A stretch of DNA of 64,000 nt from Gimesia sp. (lineage in GTDB: Bacteria > Planctomycetota > Planctomycetia > Planctomycetales > Planctomycetaceae): contig NZ_JAVJSQ010000007.1 in NCBI RefSeq assembly GCF_040219335.1, forward strand, positions 186,001-250,000, read 5' to 3'. The notes beneath the pieces are model-generated. The model made no database searches and had not been told where the DNA came from. It worked only from the letters and a program-made list of their open reading frames with translations. The stretch's first letter is position 1, and each line of letters starts with the position of its first letter. Shown in pieces: positions 1-9,739 of this stretch. The position numbers and the translations under genes are program-made.

Positions 1-2
1 GC

Positions 3-1502
3 GTCTGGCTGCTCGGTTACTGGACTCATGACTGGAGCGACGAAGTCATCCGGATCGCCGATTATGATGCAAACCAGAAAACGATCCGGCTGGCAGCCCC
101 TCATAACTACGGCATCATGGGTGGCACCTGGGGATCCAAATCACGTCGCTTCTTCGCACTCAACGTTCTGGAGGAACTGGACGCACCTGGCGAATGGTAT
201 CTCGATCGCAGGCAGAAGCAGCTTTATTTCTATCCCAACCAAAATCAGCAAGAGGCATCGATTGTCCTCGCGACGTTGACGCAGCCCCTGCTCAAACTGC
301 AGGACACGCAACATGTCCGCTTTGAGAACCTGAACCTGGAGTATGGTCATTCAGAAGGTGTCTCGCTGAAGAATACCACCGGCATTGAACTGGCCGGGTG
401 CGTGGTCGCGAACCTCGCCAGTGGCGGTATCTCCGTGAATGGTAAGCAGAACACGATCCGCAGCTGCGATCTGTATCACCTGGGAACACGCGGGATCGCC
501 TTGTATGGAGGCGACCGTAAACAGCTCACACGCGCCGATAACCGTGCGATCAATAACCACATTCACCATTATGGACTCTTCCAGCGAACCTATGCCCCGG
601 GCATCTATGCGAATGGTTGCGGGCAGATCGTTCAGAACAACTGTATTCACGATGCCCCTCATAACGCGGTCCTGTATGGCGGTAATGAGAACCTGTTCGA
701 ACGGAATGAAATCTACCGCGTCGTCATGGAGACGGGTGACTCGGGCGCCTTTTATACCGGTCGCGACTGGACCAGCCAGGGAAACATCCTGCGGCACAAC
801 TTCATCCACCACCTCGGAGGCGGCGATGCAGAGCATGTCAACACGATGGGCGTCTACCTGGATGACTGCGACAGCGGCGACACGGTGGAAGGCAACGTGT
901 TCTACCAGACCGGCCGGGCCATTATGATTGGCGGCGGTCGCGATAACCCTATTCTGAATAACCTGGTCTTCGACTGTCCTATCGGCCTGCACGTCGATTC
1001 CCGGGGCATGACCTGGAAACAATGGAACAATCCTAATGAACCAAGCTGGCAGCTCGAAAAGAAGGCGGAAGCGATGAACTACCAGAGCCCGCCCTGGAGC
1101 GAACGCTATCCCCATCTCGCTAAAATCATGCAGGACTCGCCTCGAGAACCGCTCTATAATCCGATCCTTCGGAACGTGTTCGTGAACTGCTCAAAGGAAG
1201 TCGCACATCTGGACGGCAACGTAAAGAAGCTGCTTGACAAGTTCGACATGCAAAATAATCTCGCCGTGAATACGCGTGGCACATCACGGGGTATCGCCAT
1301 GACCAACGATCTCAAAGGCTTCACCAACCTGAGCGGGACCCCTGACAAACACATTCCACTGGGCCTGACAATAAATTCACAAGGCAAATGGGAACTGCAC
1401 CAGGATCCCTCCCTGCTGACGAAAGAGATCGGTTTTGAGCCGATTCCTTTTGACAAAATCGGTCTTTATCTGGATGACTATCGTCACAAACTGCCAGAGT
1501 AA
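3..1502 (+). CDS. Right-handed parallel beta-helix protein, 5' end outside the window
   Basis: The reading frame is open from the first bases of the window, so the N terminus is missing; at least 499 residues are visible. The middle of the protein shows the irregular repeated Asn/Gly-rich turns of pectate-lyase-like beta-helices (for example NNHIHH, NGCGQIVQNN, GNENLFERNEIYR, ILNNLVFD), spaced about 22-25 residues apart. Such proteins are usually secreted and bind or cleave polysaccharides; which substrate cannot be said. It ends 23 bases before the end of the convergent GT87-like gene. Fold assignment is good; enzymatic activity is inference. Confidence 0.8.
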   Translation, partial: VWLLGYWTHDWSDEVIRIADYDANQKTIRLAAPHNYGIMGGTWGSKSRRFFALNVLEELDAPGEWYLDRRQKQLYFYPNQNQQEASIVLATLTQPLLKLQDTQHVRFENLNLEYGHSEGVSLKNTTGIELAGCVVANLASGGISVNGKQNTIRSCDLYHLGTRGIALYGGDRKQLTRADNRAINNHIHHYGLFQRTYAPGIYANGCGQIVQNNCIHDAPHNAVLYGGNENLFERNEIYRVVMETGDSGAFYTGRDWTSQGNILRHNFIHHLGGGDAEHVNTMGVYLDDCDSGDTVEGNVFYQTGRAIMIGGGRDNPILNNLVFDCPIGLHVDSRGMTWKQWNNPNEPSWQLEKKAEAMNYQSPPWSERYPHLAKIMQDSPREPLYNPILRNVFVNCSKEVAHLDGNVKKLLDKFDMQNNLAVNTRGTSRGIAMTNDLKGFTNLSGTPDKHIPLGLTINSQGKWELHQDPSLLTKEIGFEPIPFDKIGLYLDDYRHKLPE

Positions 1503-1525
1503 GATCCCTCTCGAAACTAAGAAGT

Positions 1526-2842
1526 TCAACCGGCAACCGGTGCATGCTCTTGCGCCGGTTGCAGCGCGGCTTCTGCTGTTTTCTCCCGGGTCACACGAAA
1601 ATGGCGACTGAGCAGAAAACCGATGATGCCGAGAAACAGAAACGTGGAGGTATGGTAAGTTCCCAGTAGCTCACTATAGAACTTGCCGATAAATGCGCGG
1701 TTCAAAATCAGCACCAGGAACACAAACAGACCGATGCCGACCTTCAGCGGTTTCGTAAAATGTTTCTGACTCATGGAAGAGCGGATCAGCAGATAGACAC
1801 CCGGAAATATCCCCACGCAATGCTGTCCCCAGGTGACCGGCGAATATAACAGGATCAATATCGACAGCACCGCACATTCCCAGAGAATGCGTTCATCCGA
1901 ACGGTCGTCGTAATGCCTGCGGAATAGCCACGCAATAAAAATCAGAAACACCAGCATACTCAGCGAGATGATCCGTCCTGCCGTCACCGGAGGCAGATTC
2001 AGAAAGTCCACATACAGCGGTGTTTTCATCCGCCCTTCATGCTCTCTGGGGAAATGCATCAGGTAACGGGCAAGTGTAATTCGCAAAGACATATTCGCGA
2101 TTGGAACCGGACCGGCAATTCCTTTGGAAGGATCTTTTTCCTTAAAACCATGCATCACGTTAAATACCCAGTGCCGCACCGTGCGATCGTATTCGGCATA
2201 TCCCAGTTTGAGCATGGGGGATAATGTAAAGCAAGCCGCCGCCAGGAAGGTCAACCCGGCCATTTTCCATTCCCGCTTGAGAATGAACCAGACCCAGAAT
2301 AAGGAAGGCGTACATTTCAACGCCATCGCGAATCCCAGAATCAAGCTCCCCTGCAGTTCCTTCTTTTCACGCCAGAGATAAACGGACAGCCAGGCAGCAG
2401 CCACCAGCGCCAGATTCACACCGCATTCCAGCATGTCTCGAATCAGGTACCGGCTCGAGAGCAGAATCGCAATTGTTACCAACCAGAACAGTTCGTTTTT
2501 CCCCAACGGAAAATGCACTTCGCTCAAACGGTTCAAAACGCGAACGAGTACATACAGCGCCGCAAAGAACAGGGGGTAGACCAGCAGGTACGCGGTCTCC
2601 ATCGGAATCCATGCCAGCGTGGAATGCACGAAACCCCAGAACGGGGGATACGGGTAATTGATGTTGCGGGTATAGAGGAACTGACCACTGGCGATGAAAT
2701 GTCCCGAGGTCCAATGCAAAGGAAAGTCACCGGGAGGGCGACGGGCGATGCGCAGGAACTGAATGACAGAGACAATCACACCCACCACGATAAACGCAGC
2801 ACGCCAGATTTTGTTATGTCTGTCAAACAGATCTTTAATCAA
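1526..2842 (-). CDS. GT87-like (DUF2029) integral membrane glycosyltransferase
   Basis: A polytopic membrane protein of about 438 residues with roughly ten hydrophobic segments, matching the GT-C-type families GT87/DUF2029 that transfer sugars from polyprenyl-phosphate donors on the outer face of the membrane. The N-terminal helix is followed by a loop with PPGDFPLHW and YPYPPFWG, typical of the donor-binding periplasmic loop. Start: an AGGAGG overlaps a GTG at 2848, so the in-frame TTG at 2842, five bases further on, is the better start. It is convergent with the beta-helix gene. The sugar and acceptor are unknown. Confidence 0.75.
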   Translation of the reverse strand: MIKDLFDRHNKIWRAAFIVVGVIVSVIQFLRIARRPPGDFPLHWTSGHFIASGQFLYTRNINYPYPPFWGFVHSTLAWIPMETAYLLVYPLFFAALYVLVRVLNRLSEVHFPLGKNELFWLVTIAILLSSRYLIRDMLECGVNLALVAAAWLSVYLWREKKELQGSLILGFAMALKCTPSLFWVWFILKREWKMAGLTFLAAACFTLSPMLKLGYAEYDRTVRHWVFNVMHGFKEKDPSKGIAGPVPIANMSLRITLARYLMHFPREHEGRMKTPLYVDFLNLPPVTAGRIISLSMLVFLIFIAWLFRRHYDDRSDERILWECAVLSILILLYSPVTWGQHCVGIFPGVYLLIRSSMSQKHFTKPLKVGIGLFVFLVLILNRAFIGKFYSELLGTYHTSTFLFLGIIGFLLSRHFRVTREKTAEAALQPAQEHAPVAG

Positions 2843-2848
2843 ATTCAC

Positions 2849-3385
2849 CTCCTTGTTGAAGAATCGTCTTGCCCTGATCGAGTGATTTATATACTAATGC
2901 CCTTCCTCTCAGATAGAGGAGAAAATCGAATCTGCACAATGAGCAATTAGCCTCGTCGTTGCGAGAAAAATCAGCTGACGGGTGTTCCCTATCGGGTGCA
3001 GAAATGAGTGACACTGAATATTTCCGATATTTTTAGCGCAATCAAATAAAAAGTTTGCATTAAAAATCACAGATTATAAACTGAGTGGAACATAACACCC
3101 TTCATTTATATTTCGAGTCAACATTTCTAAGAGACAGATCATTTCAGTACATCTTTGATTCGCTCATCATTCTGATGAGGGCATCAGTGCGACCTTCTGT
3201 CTTCGAACCTTTTCGATTCAGTGTGTACCGCTTCAAATTCACCCTCTTTTGTAGCGCATGCGCATGTAGTTTTGGAGATTCAATTCCTAGCTGAGGCACG
3301 ATTTAGCAGCTAAAAACGACAAACAATCCGACGACATTTCATTCAGATATTCATACTTTATTCGGTTTTTTATGGAGAAATCGTC
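2849..3385. other. Intergenic spacer without a supported gene
   Basis: A 540-base spacer between two divergent genes. It is clearly more AT-rich than the flanking genes. Short open frames exist but have no family resemblance or usable ribosome site. I see no repeat, tRNA or strong terminator. It probably holds the promoters of the two flanking genes; a TATAAA near 3075 is only a weak candidate. Confidence 0.5.
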
Positions 3386-3721
3386 ATGAAGAAGCTGGTG
3401 TCGATGTTTCATTCGTTGCTGATCGGTCCTGTTACCTTTTGTGTCGGAATGCTGGTCATTCTGTTCGCGTCTCTGATCGGAATTAACCGTCTGGTGGAGG
3501 TAGATGCCTCAGGCAGACCGCTGGTGAAGAGAAAGTGCGTGGCAGATCGGCATCCCATCACAACGGAAATGATCGAGCTCACTAAGGACCTGGGCTGGGA
3601 TGAAAATCCCGCTAACCTTTCCAAGCTCGATCAACTGACCGATTTTCATAGAAAGATGGCTACCGAAACCGTCACCGAGACGGATTCTCTGTCACTCATC
3701 AAAAAAGTCGATTTCGATTAG
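3386..3721 (+). CDS. Small single-pass membrane protein, unknown function
   Basis: A 111-residue protein with one clear N-terminal transmembrane segment (about residues 10-35, LLIGPVTFCVGMLVILFASL) and a charged C-terminal domain of about 75 residues. A GGAGAAA lies a few bases before the ATG, which supports this start. No catalytic motif is visible and I do not recognise the family. It stands alone between spacers. Nothing indicates secretion beyond the anchor, so a membrane-tethered soluble tail is the only inference. Confidence 0.6.
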   Translation: MKKLVSMFHSLLIGPVTFCVGMLVILFASLIGINRLVEVDASGRPLVKRKCVADRHPITTEMIELTKDLGWDENPANLSKLDQLTDFHRKMATETVTETDSLSLIKKVDFD

Positions 3722-3866
3722 TTTGACAGTTCCACGAACACATCTTTTCATTTACATCTCTCAGATGTATTCAATCAAATTACAGGCACTCTCTGCAGTT
3801 GAGTCATCTCAACCTGCAAGCCCGGTCCAGCTCAATCTCTCACACGTCATGCAGTGGGACCGGGGC

Positions 3867-4151
3867 TCAGTGTTTGTAGATTTTATGACGCGGACGATCT
3901 GACAGAATCTCTTCCTTACCCCAGTTGGTAACCGCACGAAAAGCATCGCTGTGGATAAAATCCTGGAATGCCTGTTCGTCGGACCATTCACTGGTAATCA
4001 TGTAAGAAGCGTTGTCGCTCACATCCTGCCACAAGTGGGATGAGGTATGTCCCTCAGCCTGTTGCAGGGCCTGCTGTACGCCGGCAAATTTGGCTTCGAA
4101 CTCAGCCTGCTTACCATCAATCACCTGGTAGTTCATTCCCACTGTAATCAT
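3867..4151 (-). CDS. ABM-fold (antibiotic biosynthesis monooxygenase family) protein
   Basis: A 94-residue protein with the dimeric alpha/beta-barrel pattern of ABM proteins: MITVGMNYQVIDGK, then a central helix, then YMITSEWSDEQAFQDFIHSDAF, the usual W-x-D/S-x-x-A/F-x-x-H core. The family includes quinone-oxidising monooxygenases and haem-degrading enzymes, but many members have no known substrate. AGGAGGA lies five bases before the ATG, a strong ribosome site for this genome. Family is confident, the reaction is not. Confidence 0.85.
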   Translation of the reverse strand: MITVGMNYQVIDGKQAEFEAKFAGVQQALQQAEGHTSSHLWQDVSDNASYMITSEWSDEQAFQDFIHSDAFRAVTNWGKEEILSDRPRHKIYKH

Positions 4152-4467
4152 CGTTTCCTCCTGGTTTTGAATAAGGATTTTCTTTACATCGTATGGCAGG
4201 GGGCGTGGTACTACAACTGCGATTCAGCTGTTCCCAGAGACATCCGCACACAGCCATTTTGTGCTCTGATCAAGTTATCAGACTCCGCCTTGCAAACATA
4301 TCTTTTCTTTGCAGAGACCTGAAATATAGATTCCTTTTAAAACGACTCTGACTAGAATAGCTCGTCGGAATTAATTCTCCAGGTGCCCAGGGTACAGATT
4401 CACCTCTCACTTCTGTCATTTCTCATTTCCAGAACTTTACTATTGCCGTCGAAAAAGGACCCGCTGA
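4152..4467. other. Divergent spacer between ABM gene and hybrid kinase
   Basis: A 316-base spacer. No open frame with family resemblance, no repeat and no stable hairpin were seen. It must carry the promoters for both flanking genes, but no convincing -35/-10 pair could be picked by eye. Confidence 0.4.
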
Positions 4468-6375
4468 ATGAGCCGCTTGAACTGGCATCAGGCCGTCTTG
4501 CAGAACATGATAGACGCCGTGATCGCAGTTGATACACGACAGCGTATCATGCTGATGAATCCCTCTGCGGAACGACTGCTCGGTCGTACAATTAAAGAAA
4601 TCCAGGGACAGGATTTTTTCGAAACATTCCTGTTGGCAGCAATAGAATTTCGGGCTGAAATGCAACAGTCTCTCGAATCTGTCCTCTCGACAGGTGAGTA
4701 TGTCATCTTCAGCAGTCAGCCTGCTATCAATACAAAAGAGAACTCGCCTCAACAAATTAACGGTAATATCGCTCCGCTGTATGAGCATCCCGGTAAAATC
4801 ATGGGAGCCCTCTTCGTCTTTTATAATCAGAACGAGGACCAGGATCCCTTCCTCTGTTTTAGAGACCTGCAGAATTTCATAGTTAATTCTCCGGTCGCGA
4901 TCGCGCTGTTCGACAGAAACATGCGCTATCTGGCCACCAGCCGCCGCTGGATCGACGACTACAGGCTGGAAGACAACTTGCAGGGCCGCTCCCATTATGA
5001 AGTCTTTCCGGAAATTCCCAATCACTGGAGAGTTGCTCATCAGCAGTGTCTCGCAGGATCGATTCTGCGAAATGAAGAACTGTTTCCGCGTGAAGGCGGC
5101 GCAGCGCACTGGATCAACTGGATCATCCAACCCTGGTATGAATCGAGAAATTCGATCGGCGGTATGGTTATCCTCACAGAAGACATCACCGACCGCAAAC
5201 ACCTCGAGCAGGAAAACCAGGAATTGCTCGAACAGCTGGTGGCAGCGCAGAAGATCGAATCCCTCGGTAGACTCGCCGGAGGTATCGCCCACGACTTCAA
5301 TAATATGTTGAACGTGATCCAGGGCCATGTCGGGCTGGCGCTGCTCGACATCGATACGGACCACCCCCTCCATCATCACCTGACAGAAATTCGCGATGCT
5401 GCAGAGCGTTCCACCGAACTGACTCAACAACTTTTGAGCTTTAGCAGTCGCGAGGAAGCCGAACCAAGGTTGATTGAACTCAATCAGTCGATTGAGGGTA
5501 TGTTGCGCATTTTGAAACGCCTGATTGCTGAGGAAATCGAATTTGTCTGGGAGCCGGAATCTGAAGGCTGTATCGTCAAAATGGATCCTTCCCAGATCGA
5601 TCAGATTCTGGCGAACCTCTGCGTGAATGCCAGTGACGCCATTTCCGGAATTGGAACCATCACCCTGAAAACGGAGAACAGAGAATTCGACCACGAATTC
5701 TGTAAAGCACATCCGGAGTACCTTCCCGGTCATTTTGTGATGCTTTCCGTATCTGATACCGGTCCCGGCATAGACCCGGCCACACAGGCTCGCATTTTTG
5801 AACCCTTCTTCACCACAAAGCCACAGGGAAAAGGAACCGGGCTCGGCCTGTCCACCGTCGCAGGAATTGTCAAACAGAACCAGGGCTTCGTCCGCGTGGA
5901 AAATCAGCCCGGCAGTGGCTCGACGTTTCAAATATTCCTTCCCTGTCGTCGCGATGGAAAACCGCTCCCTCACCTCGAACCCGCTGTACGTGCACCCATC
6001 GGTACCAGCGAAATGATCCTGTTGATCGATGACGAACCGATGCTCGCCAAAATCAGCAGGGAGATCCTGCTCTCGCTGGGCTATCGCGTGATCATCGCCA
6101 CCAGTCCCCGGGAAGCCATCCAGATACTGCTTGATTTTAAGGGAACGGTGGACCTGTTAATCACCGATATGGTCATGCCCGAAATGAACGGCCAGGAACT
6201 TTATCTCGCATTACAGAAACTCCAGCCAAATCTCAATGTCCTGTATATGTCCGGCTACACCTTGCACATCATGGCCGAACAAGGCATCACCAGCGAAGAG
6301 AACTCCTTCCTCAAAAAACCATTCTCGCGCAACGAACTGGCAGTCAAAGTCAGACAGGTACTGCAAGGGGGCTGA
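4468..6375 (+). CDS. PAS-PAS hybrid sensor histidine kinase with C-terminal receiver
   Basis: A 635-residue cytosolic hybrid kinase without transmembrane segments. Residues 10-120 and 135-245 form two PAS domains, the second followed by a PAC-like EDITDRKHLE and a short coiled coil. The HisKA box is GGIAHDFNN with phospho-acceptor His275. The HATPase shows the N box (NLCVNASDAI), G1 (DTGPGIDP) and G2 (GKGTGLGLS). Residues about 510-630 are a receiver with Asp567 in LITDMVMPEMNG and a conserved Lys in KKPF. The signal is probably intracellular. No partner regulator is adjacent; the lone receiver at 10759 is a possible but distant partner. Confidence 0.93.
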   Translation: MSRLNWHQAVLQNMIDAVIAVDTRQRIMLMNPSAERLLGRTIKEIQGQDFFETFLLAAIEFRAEMQQSLESVLSTGEYVIFSSQPAINTKENSPQQINGNIAPLYEHPGKIMGALFVFYNQNEDQDPFLCFRDLQNFIVNSPVAIALFDRNMRYLATSRRWIDDYRLEDNLQGRSHYEVFPEIPNHWRVAHQQCLAGSILRNEELFPREGGAAHWINWIIQPWYESRNSIGGMVILTEDITDRKHLEQENQELLEQLVAAQKIESLGRLAGGIAHDFNNMLNVIQGHVGLALLDIDTDHPLHHHLTEIRDAAERSTELTQQLLSFSSREEAEPRLIELNQSIEGMLRILKRLIAEEIEFVWEPESEGCIVKMDPSQIDQILANLCVNASDAISGIGTITLKTENREFDHEFCKAHPEYLPGHFVMLSVSDTGPGIDPATQARIFEPFFTTKPQGKGTGLGLSTVAGIVKQNQGFVRVENQPGSGSTFQIFLPCRRDGKPLPHLEPAVRAPIGTSEMILLIDDEPMLAKISREILLSLGYRVIIATSPREAIQILLDFKGTVDLLITDMVMPEMNGQELYLALQKLQPNLNVLYMSGYTLHIMAEQGITSEENSFLKKPFSRNELAVKVRQVLQGG

Positions 6376-6468
6376 GCGTAGCTGGAGTGATGTAACTCAC
6401 ACCGCATGCCTGAAATCAGAACAGCTTATGCAGACGCTTCGCGGCGTCAACCTCGATCTCAGCGTCAT

Positions 6469-7863
6469 TCAAAACAGTCCGGGAATCACATCCCCGGCCG
6501 TCGCGACCTGCACGACTTCGTTGGGAACGCCCCGCGTAATCCGCAGCTCGCCCAGGTCGAACAGCGTGTGCATGATGCTGGTCACCAGATCTTTCCGTTC
6601 GATCGGCTCGGTCTGCGGACCGCCGGCATGCCGGTCTGACTGACCAATCACCTGCCCCATCTTGAGCCCGCCGCCACTCAGCATCAAAGGCGACAGGTTC
6701 CCCCAGTGATCGCGGCCGCCGCGGCTGTTGAGTTTGGGAGTCCGTCCCATTTCACCCGTGCAGACCAGCAGAATGTCTTCGCTCAAGCCCCGCTCGTGCA
6801 CGTCTTCCAGGAAAGCGGAGACCGCATGATCGAAGGGGACGCCCATGTAGTCCATGCCCTCAGCCACGCCCGCATTGTTATTGTCCGCGTGCATATCCCA
6901 CACAAAATTCGTGGTGATCGTCACGAATCCGCAACCCGCTTCGCACAGACGCCGCGCCATCAGCAACAGTTTTCCTAATGACTGTGCGTTATCGATGTAC
7001 CGCTGATAGTTCTTCCAGCGTTTGCTGATCGTTTCAGGACGAACCAGCGGCGCCGTATCGTAGCGGGCCACAACACGGGGATCTTCCTCCGACAAGTCAA
7101 AGGCTTTGGAAACGCCACCCAGAATCACATCAAACGCCTGCTGCTGCAACTCCGACGAAGCAGCAAACGTGTCGCTCTTCTCAGCCGCCCAGCGGGCCCG
7201 ATCCAGTTTCGTTAACAGCACTCGTCGATCGTCCAGACGATTCTGCGGAATCGACAGCGTCATATTCGACTGCATGTCCCCCCCGGCGCCAGGCACGAAC
7301 GGGGCATACGCACTTCCCATCTGCCCGGGAGAATCAAATTTGCCGAACTTGGTAATCGCCGGCATCATCTTTTCATCAATAGCACGCGGATACAGCACCG
7401 CACTTGTGGGCATCCCTTTATCAGGATGATTCGCCCCCACCACGCGGGAGTAAAGCGCACCCAGGTTGGCATCGAGCGTATCCTTATGCACGATCGGTTT
7501 GATGTCGTGTCGACTGTCCCCCGAACGATAAGAGCGGACGATCGACATCCGGTCGGCCTGTTGTGCCAGCTTGGGAAACGTCCCTCCGAACGTCACGCCG
7601 GGAATCTTCGTCGCCACCTCGCCCGTCACGCTGTGAATGTCCGACGGCGCGGTCATCTTGGGATCGAACGTCTCAATCTGGCTCGGACCACCGTGCATGA
7701 ACAGGAAGATCACCGACTTGTTCTTCAGCAGCGTTCCCGATCCCGCCGCCTGCGCCTGTAGCGACATCAGACCAGGCAGAGTCAACCCGCCCAGCGCCAG
7801 ACCGCCCACGCGCAGGAATTCCCGCCGACCGTTTCGATGATTGTGATCACAGAATGAAAGCAT
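6469..7863 (-). CDS. DUF1501 family Tat-exported protein
   Basis: A 464-residue protein of the DUF1501 family, which expanded in planctomycetes and is distantly related to alkaline phosphatase/sulfatase folds. The N terminus carries a twin-arginine signal (GRREFLRVGGLALGGL) followed by an Ala-x-Ala region. The family's FLFMHGGPSQIETFDPK and GEMGRTPKLNSRGGRDHWG motifs are present. DUF1501 genes often sit near sulfatases or cytochrome-type DUF1553/1549 genes; here a sulfatase is divergent, 205 bases away. The reaction is unknown. No Shine-Dalgarno is seen before the ATG. Confidence 0.93.
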   Translation of the reverse strand: MLSFCDHNHRNGRREFLRVGGLALGGLTLPGLMSLQAQAAGSGTLLKNKSVIFLFMHGGPSQIETFDPKMTAPSDIHSVTGEVATKIPGVTFGGTFPKLAQQADRMSIVRSYRSGDSRHDIKPIVHKDTLDANLGALYSRVVGANHPDKGMPTSAVLYPRAIDEKMMPAITKFGKFDSPGQMGSAYAPFVPGAGGDMQSNMTLSIPQNRLDDRRVLLTKLDRARWAAEKSDTFAASSELQQQAFDVILGGVSKAFDLSEEDPRVVARYDTAPLVRPETISKRWKNYQRYIDNAQSLGKLLLMARRLCEAGCGFVTITTNFVWDMHADNNNAGVAEGMDYMGVPFDHAVSAFLEDVHERGLSEDILLVCTGEMGRTPKLNSRGGRDHWGNLSPLMLSGGGLKMGQVIGQSDRHAGGPQTEPIERKDLVTSIMHTLFDLGELRITRGVPNEVVQVATAGDVIPGLF

Positions 7864-8068
7864 GATTCTACCCGAGCCTAAGAAAATCGCCTGTTCTGAA
7901 TATCGTCCAATATATCGACAAACGTTGATGCAATCCAGACGAAAACCTGTCTGAAGGAAAATCGGGACTGTTAATCTGATCCCCGGTTTTCTTTCGGTTC
8001 CTCTGCCGGTTATGATGGGAAGGCTTCATACGTTTTGATTCTGAAAGTCTTATCGAAAGGGACCCCGG

Positions 8069-9529
8069 ATGCGCTTGCTCCTGATGATCGCTCTTCTCTG
8101 GCTCGTCTCCACACCGCTCCAGGCGGCTCAGAAACCCAACATTCTGTTTATTGCCATCGACGACCAGAACGACTGGATCGGCTGCCTGAAAGGGCACCCC
8201 CAGATCAAGACCCCGAACATTGACAAGGTCGCCTCGCGGGGAACCCTGTTTACCAACGCCCACTGCCAGTCCCCCCTCTGTAATCCCTCGCGGACCAGCC
8301 TGATGACCGGCCTGCGGCCCACGACCACCGGCATCTACGGACTGGCCCCCTGGTTCCGCAACGTCGATCGTTTCAAAGATCGTGTTTCGCTCCCTCAGTA
8401 CCTGGAGCAGAACGGTTATAAAACTTTGAGCACCGGCAAAATTTATCACGGCGGCTACGGTCGCAAGAAAAAAGACAAGGAATTCAACGTCCTCGGCCCG
8501 CCTGCCGGGGTCGGCGTGAAGCCTCCCAAAAAACTGGTCAACACCCCCAACCCGCACCCCCTCGTCGATTGGGGCACCTTCCCGCACAAAGACGAAGACA
8601 AAGGCGACTGGAAGGTCGCCAGCTGGGCCGTCGATCAGTTGAACAAAAAACCGACCGAACCCTTCTTCCTCTCGGTCGGCTTCTTTCTGCCGCACGTCCC
8701 CTGCTACGCCACACAGAAGTGGTTCGACCTCTACCCCGCGGACACCGTCCAGTTGCCTCCCGTGCTGGATGTCGACCGCGACGACACGCCCCGCTTTTCC
8801 TGGTACCTGCACTGGAAGCTCCCCGAACCCCGGCTCAAGTTTCTCAAGGAAGCCAACGAGTGGCACAACCTGGTGCGGTCTTACCTCGCCTGCACCAGCT
8901 TTGTCGACAGCCAGGTCGGACGCGTCGTCGACGCACTTGAGAAAAACAACCTGGCGGAAAATACCATTATCGTCATCTGGTCCGACCACGGCTGGCACCT
9001 GGGTGAGAAACTGATCACCGGCAAGAACACGCTCTGGGAACGTTCGACACGTGTTCCCCTCATCTTCGCCGGTCCGGGCATCACCGAAGGCGCTGTCTGC
9101 AGCAAACCGGCCGAACTCCTGGATATCTATCCCACGCTGGTCGAACTCAGCGGCCTGCCTCCCCGCACCGACCTCGAAGGTCACTCGCTGGTCCCACAGC
9201 TCAAGGACGCCAACACACCCCGCAAGTGGCCCGCCATCACCTCTCACAACCGCAACAACACCACGGTCCGCACGGAAAATTATCGCTATATTCACTACGC
9301 TGACGGATCGGAAGAGTTTTATGATATGCAGCAGGACCCCGCGGAATGGAAAAATCTCATCGGCGATCCCAATTATGCAAAATTGATTGAAGAACATCGC
9401 ACCTGGCTTCCCACGGTCAACGAAAAGCCTGCGCCCGGCAGCAAGCATCGCATCCTGCGATACGAAAACGGTCAGGCAAACTGGGAAGAAGAAGACATCA
9501 AAAACGATGATCCGATTCCTGAGTTGTAA
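8069..9529 (+). CDS. Secreted sulfatase (iduronate-2-sulfatase-like)
   Basis: A 486-residue type I sulfatase. A signal peptide (about residues 1-20, ending near QAAQ) precedes the metal-binding PNILFIAIDDQNDW. Cys71 lies in CNPSR, the C-x-P-S-R formylglycine signature, so an FGE maturase is needed. Later motifs include GKIYHGG, the SDHGWHLGE metal site and LVVPQL-type C-terminal elements. Such enzymes remove sulfate from algal or animal glycans in the periplasm or outside the cell. The order of motifs resembles iduronate-2-sulfatases, but the substrate cannot be fixed. It is divergent from the DUF1501 gene. Confidence 0.93.
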   Translation: MRLLLMIALLWLVSTPLQAAQKPNILFIAIDDQNDWIGCLKGHPQIKTPNIDKVASRGTLFTNAHCQSPLCNPSRTSLMTGLRPTTTGIYGLAPWFRNVDRFKDRVSLPQYLEQNGYKTLSTGKIYHGGYGRKKKDKEFNVLGPPAGVGVKPPKKLVNTPNPHPLVDWGTFPHKDEDKGDWKVASWAVDQLNKKPTEPFFLSVGFFLPHVPCYATQKWFDLYPADTVQLPPVLDVDRDDTPRFSWYLHWKLPEPRLKFLKEANEWHNLVRSYLACTSFVDSQVGRVVDALEKNNLAENTIIVIWSDHGWHLGEKLITGKNTLWERSTRVPLIFAGPGITEGAVCSKPAELLDIYPTLVELSGLPPRTDLEGHSLVPQLKDANTPRKWPAITSHNRNNTTVRTENYRYIHYADGSEEFYDMQQDPAEWKNLIGDPNYAKLIEEHRTWLPTVNEKPAPGSKHRILRYENGQANWEEEDIKNDDPIPEL

Positions 9530-9739
9530 GCAGTTTTTCACAGCCGAAATTCATCCTGAATTTGTACAAATGATCGCAGACAATTTGAAACAGTTTTAAC
9601 TTTCACTCATGTCCTGCCGGTTACAATTTCACTCAAAAAAATCTGCCATTTTTTTGGGCACGACCATTCAAGTTCTGTCTGAAAACTTGCCGAAGTATCC
9701 GTGTATAACAACGAACCTGGAAGTAAGTTGCCGTCGATG
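9530..9739. other. Spacer downstream of the sulfatase
   Basis: No gene is seen. An AT-only inverted repeat (9635-9642 with 9648-9655) followed by a T-run could be a weak terminator for the sulfatase. TATAAC at 9704-9709 is a possible -10 for the downstream RNA, but no matching -35 is obvious. Confidence 0.35.

Noticed and set aside
3054-3080. Possible -35/-10 pair (TTTGCA, TATAAA) before the small membrane protein
   Set aside because: The spacing is only 15 bases and the gene is 300 bases away.
4423-5973. Long open frame (516 codons) on the minus strand opposite the hybrid kinase
   Set aside because: The plus strand encodes complete PAS, HisKA, HATPase and receiver domains; the antisense product has no family pattern.
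7868-9541. Long open frame (557 codons) opposite the sulfatase
   Set aside because: Shadow of the sulfatase gene; the sense strand has the C-x-P-S-R motif and metal sites.
9635-9655. AT-only inverted repeat as terminator of the sulfatase gene
   Set aside because: The stem has no GC pair, so it should be unstable; kept only as a remark.
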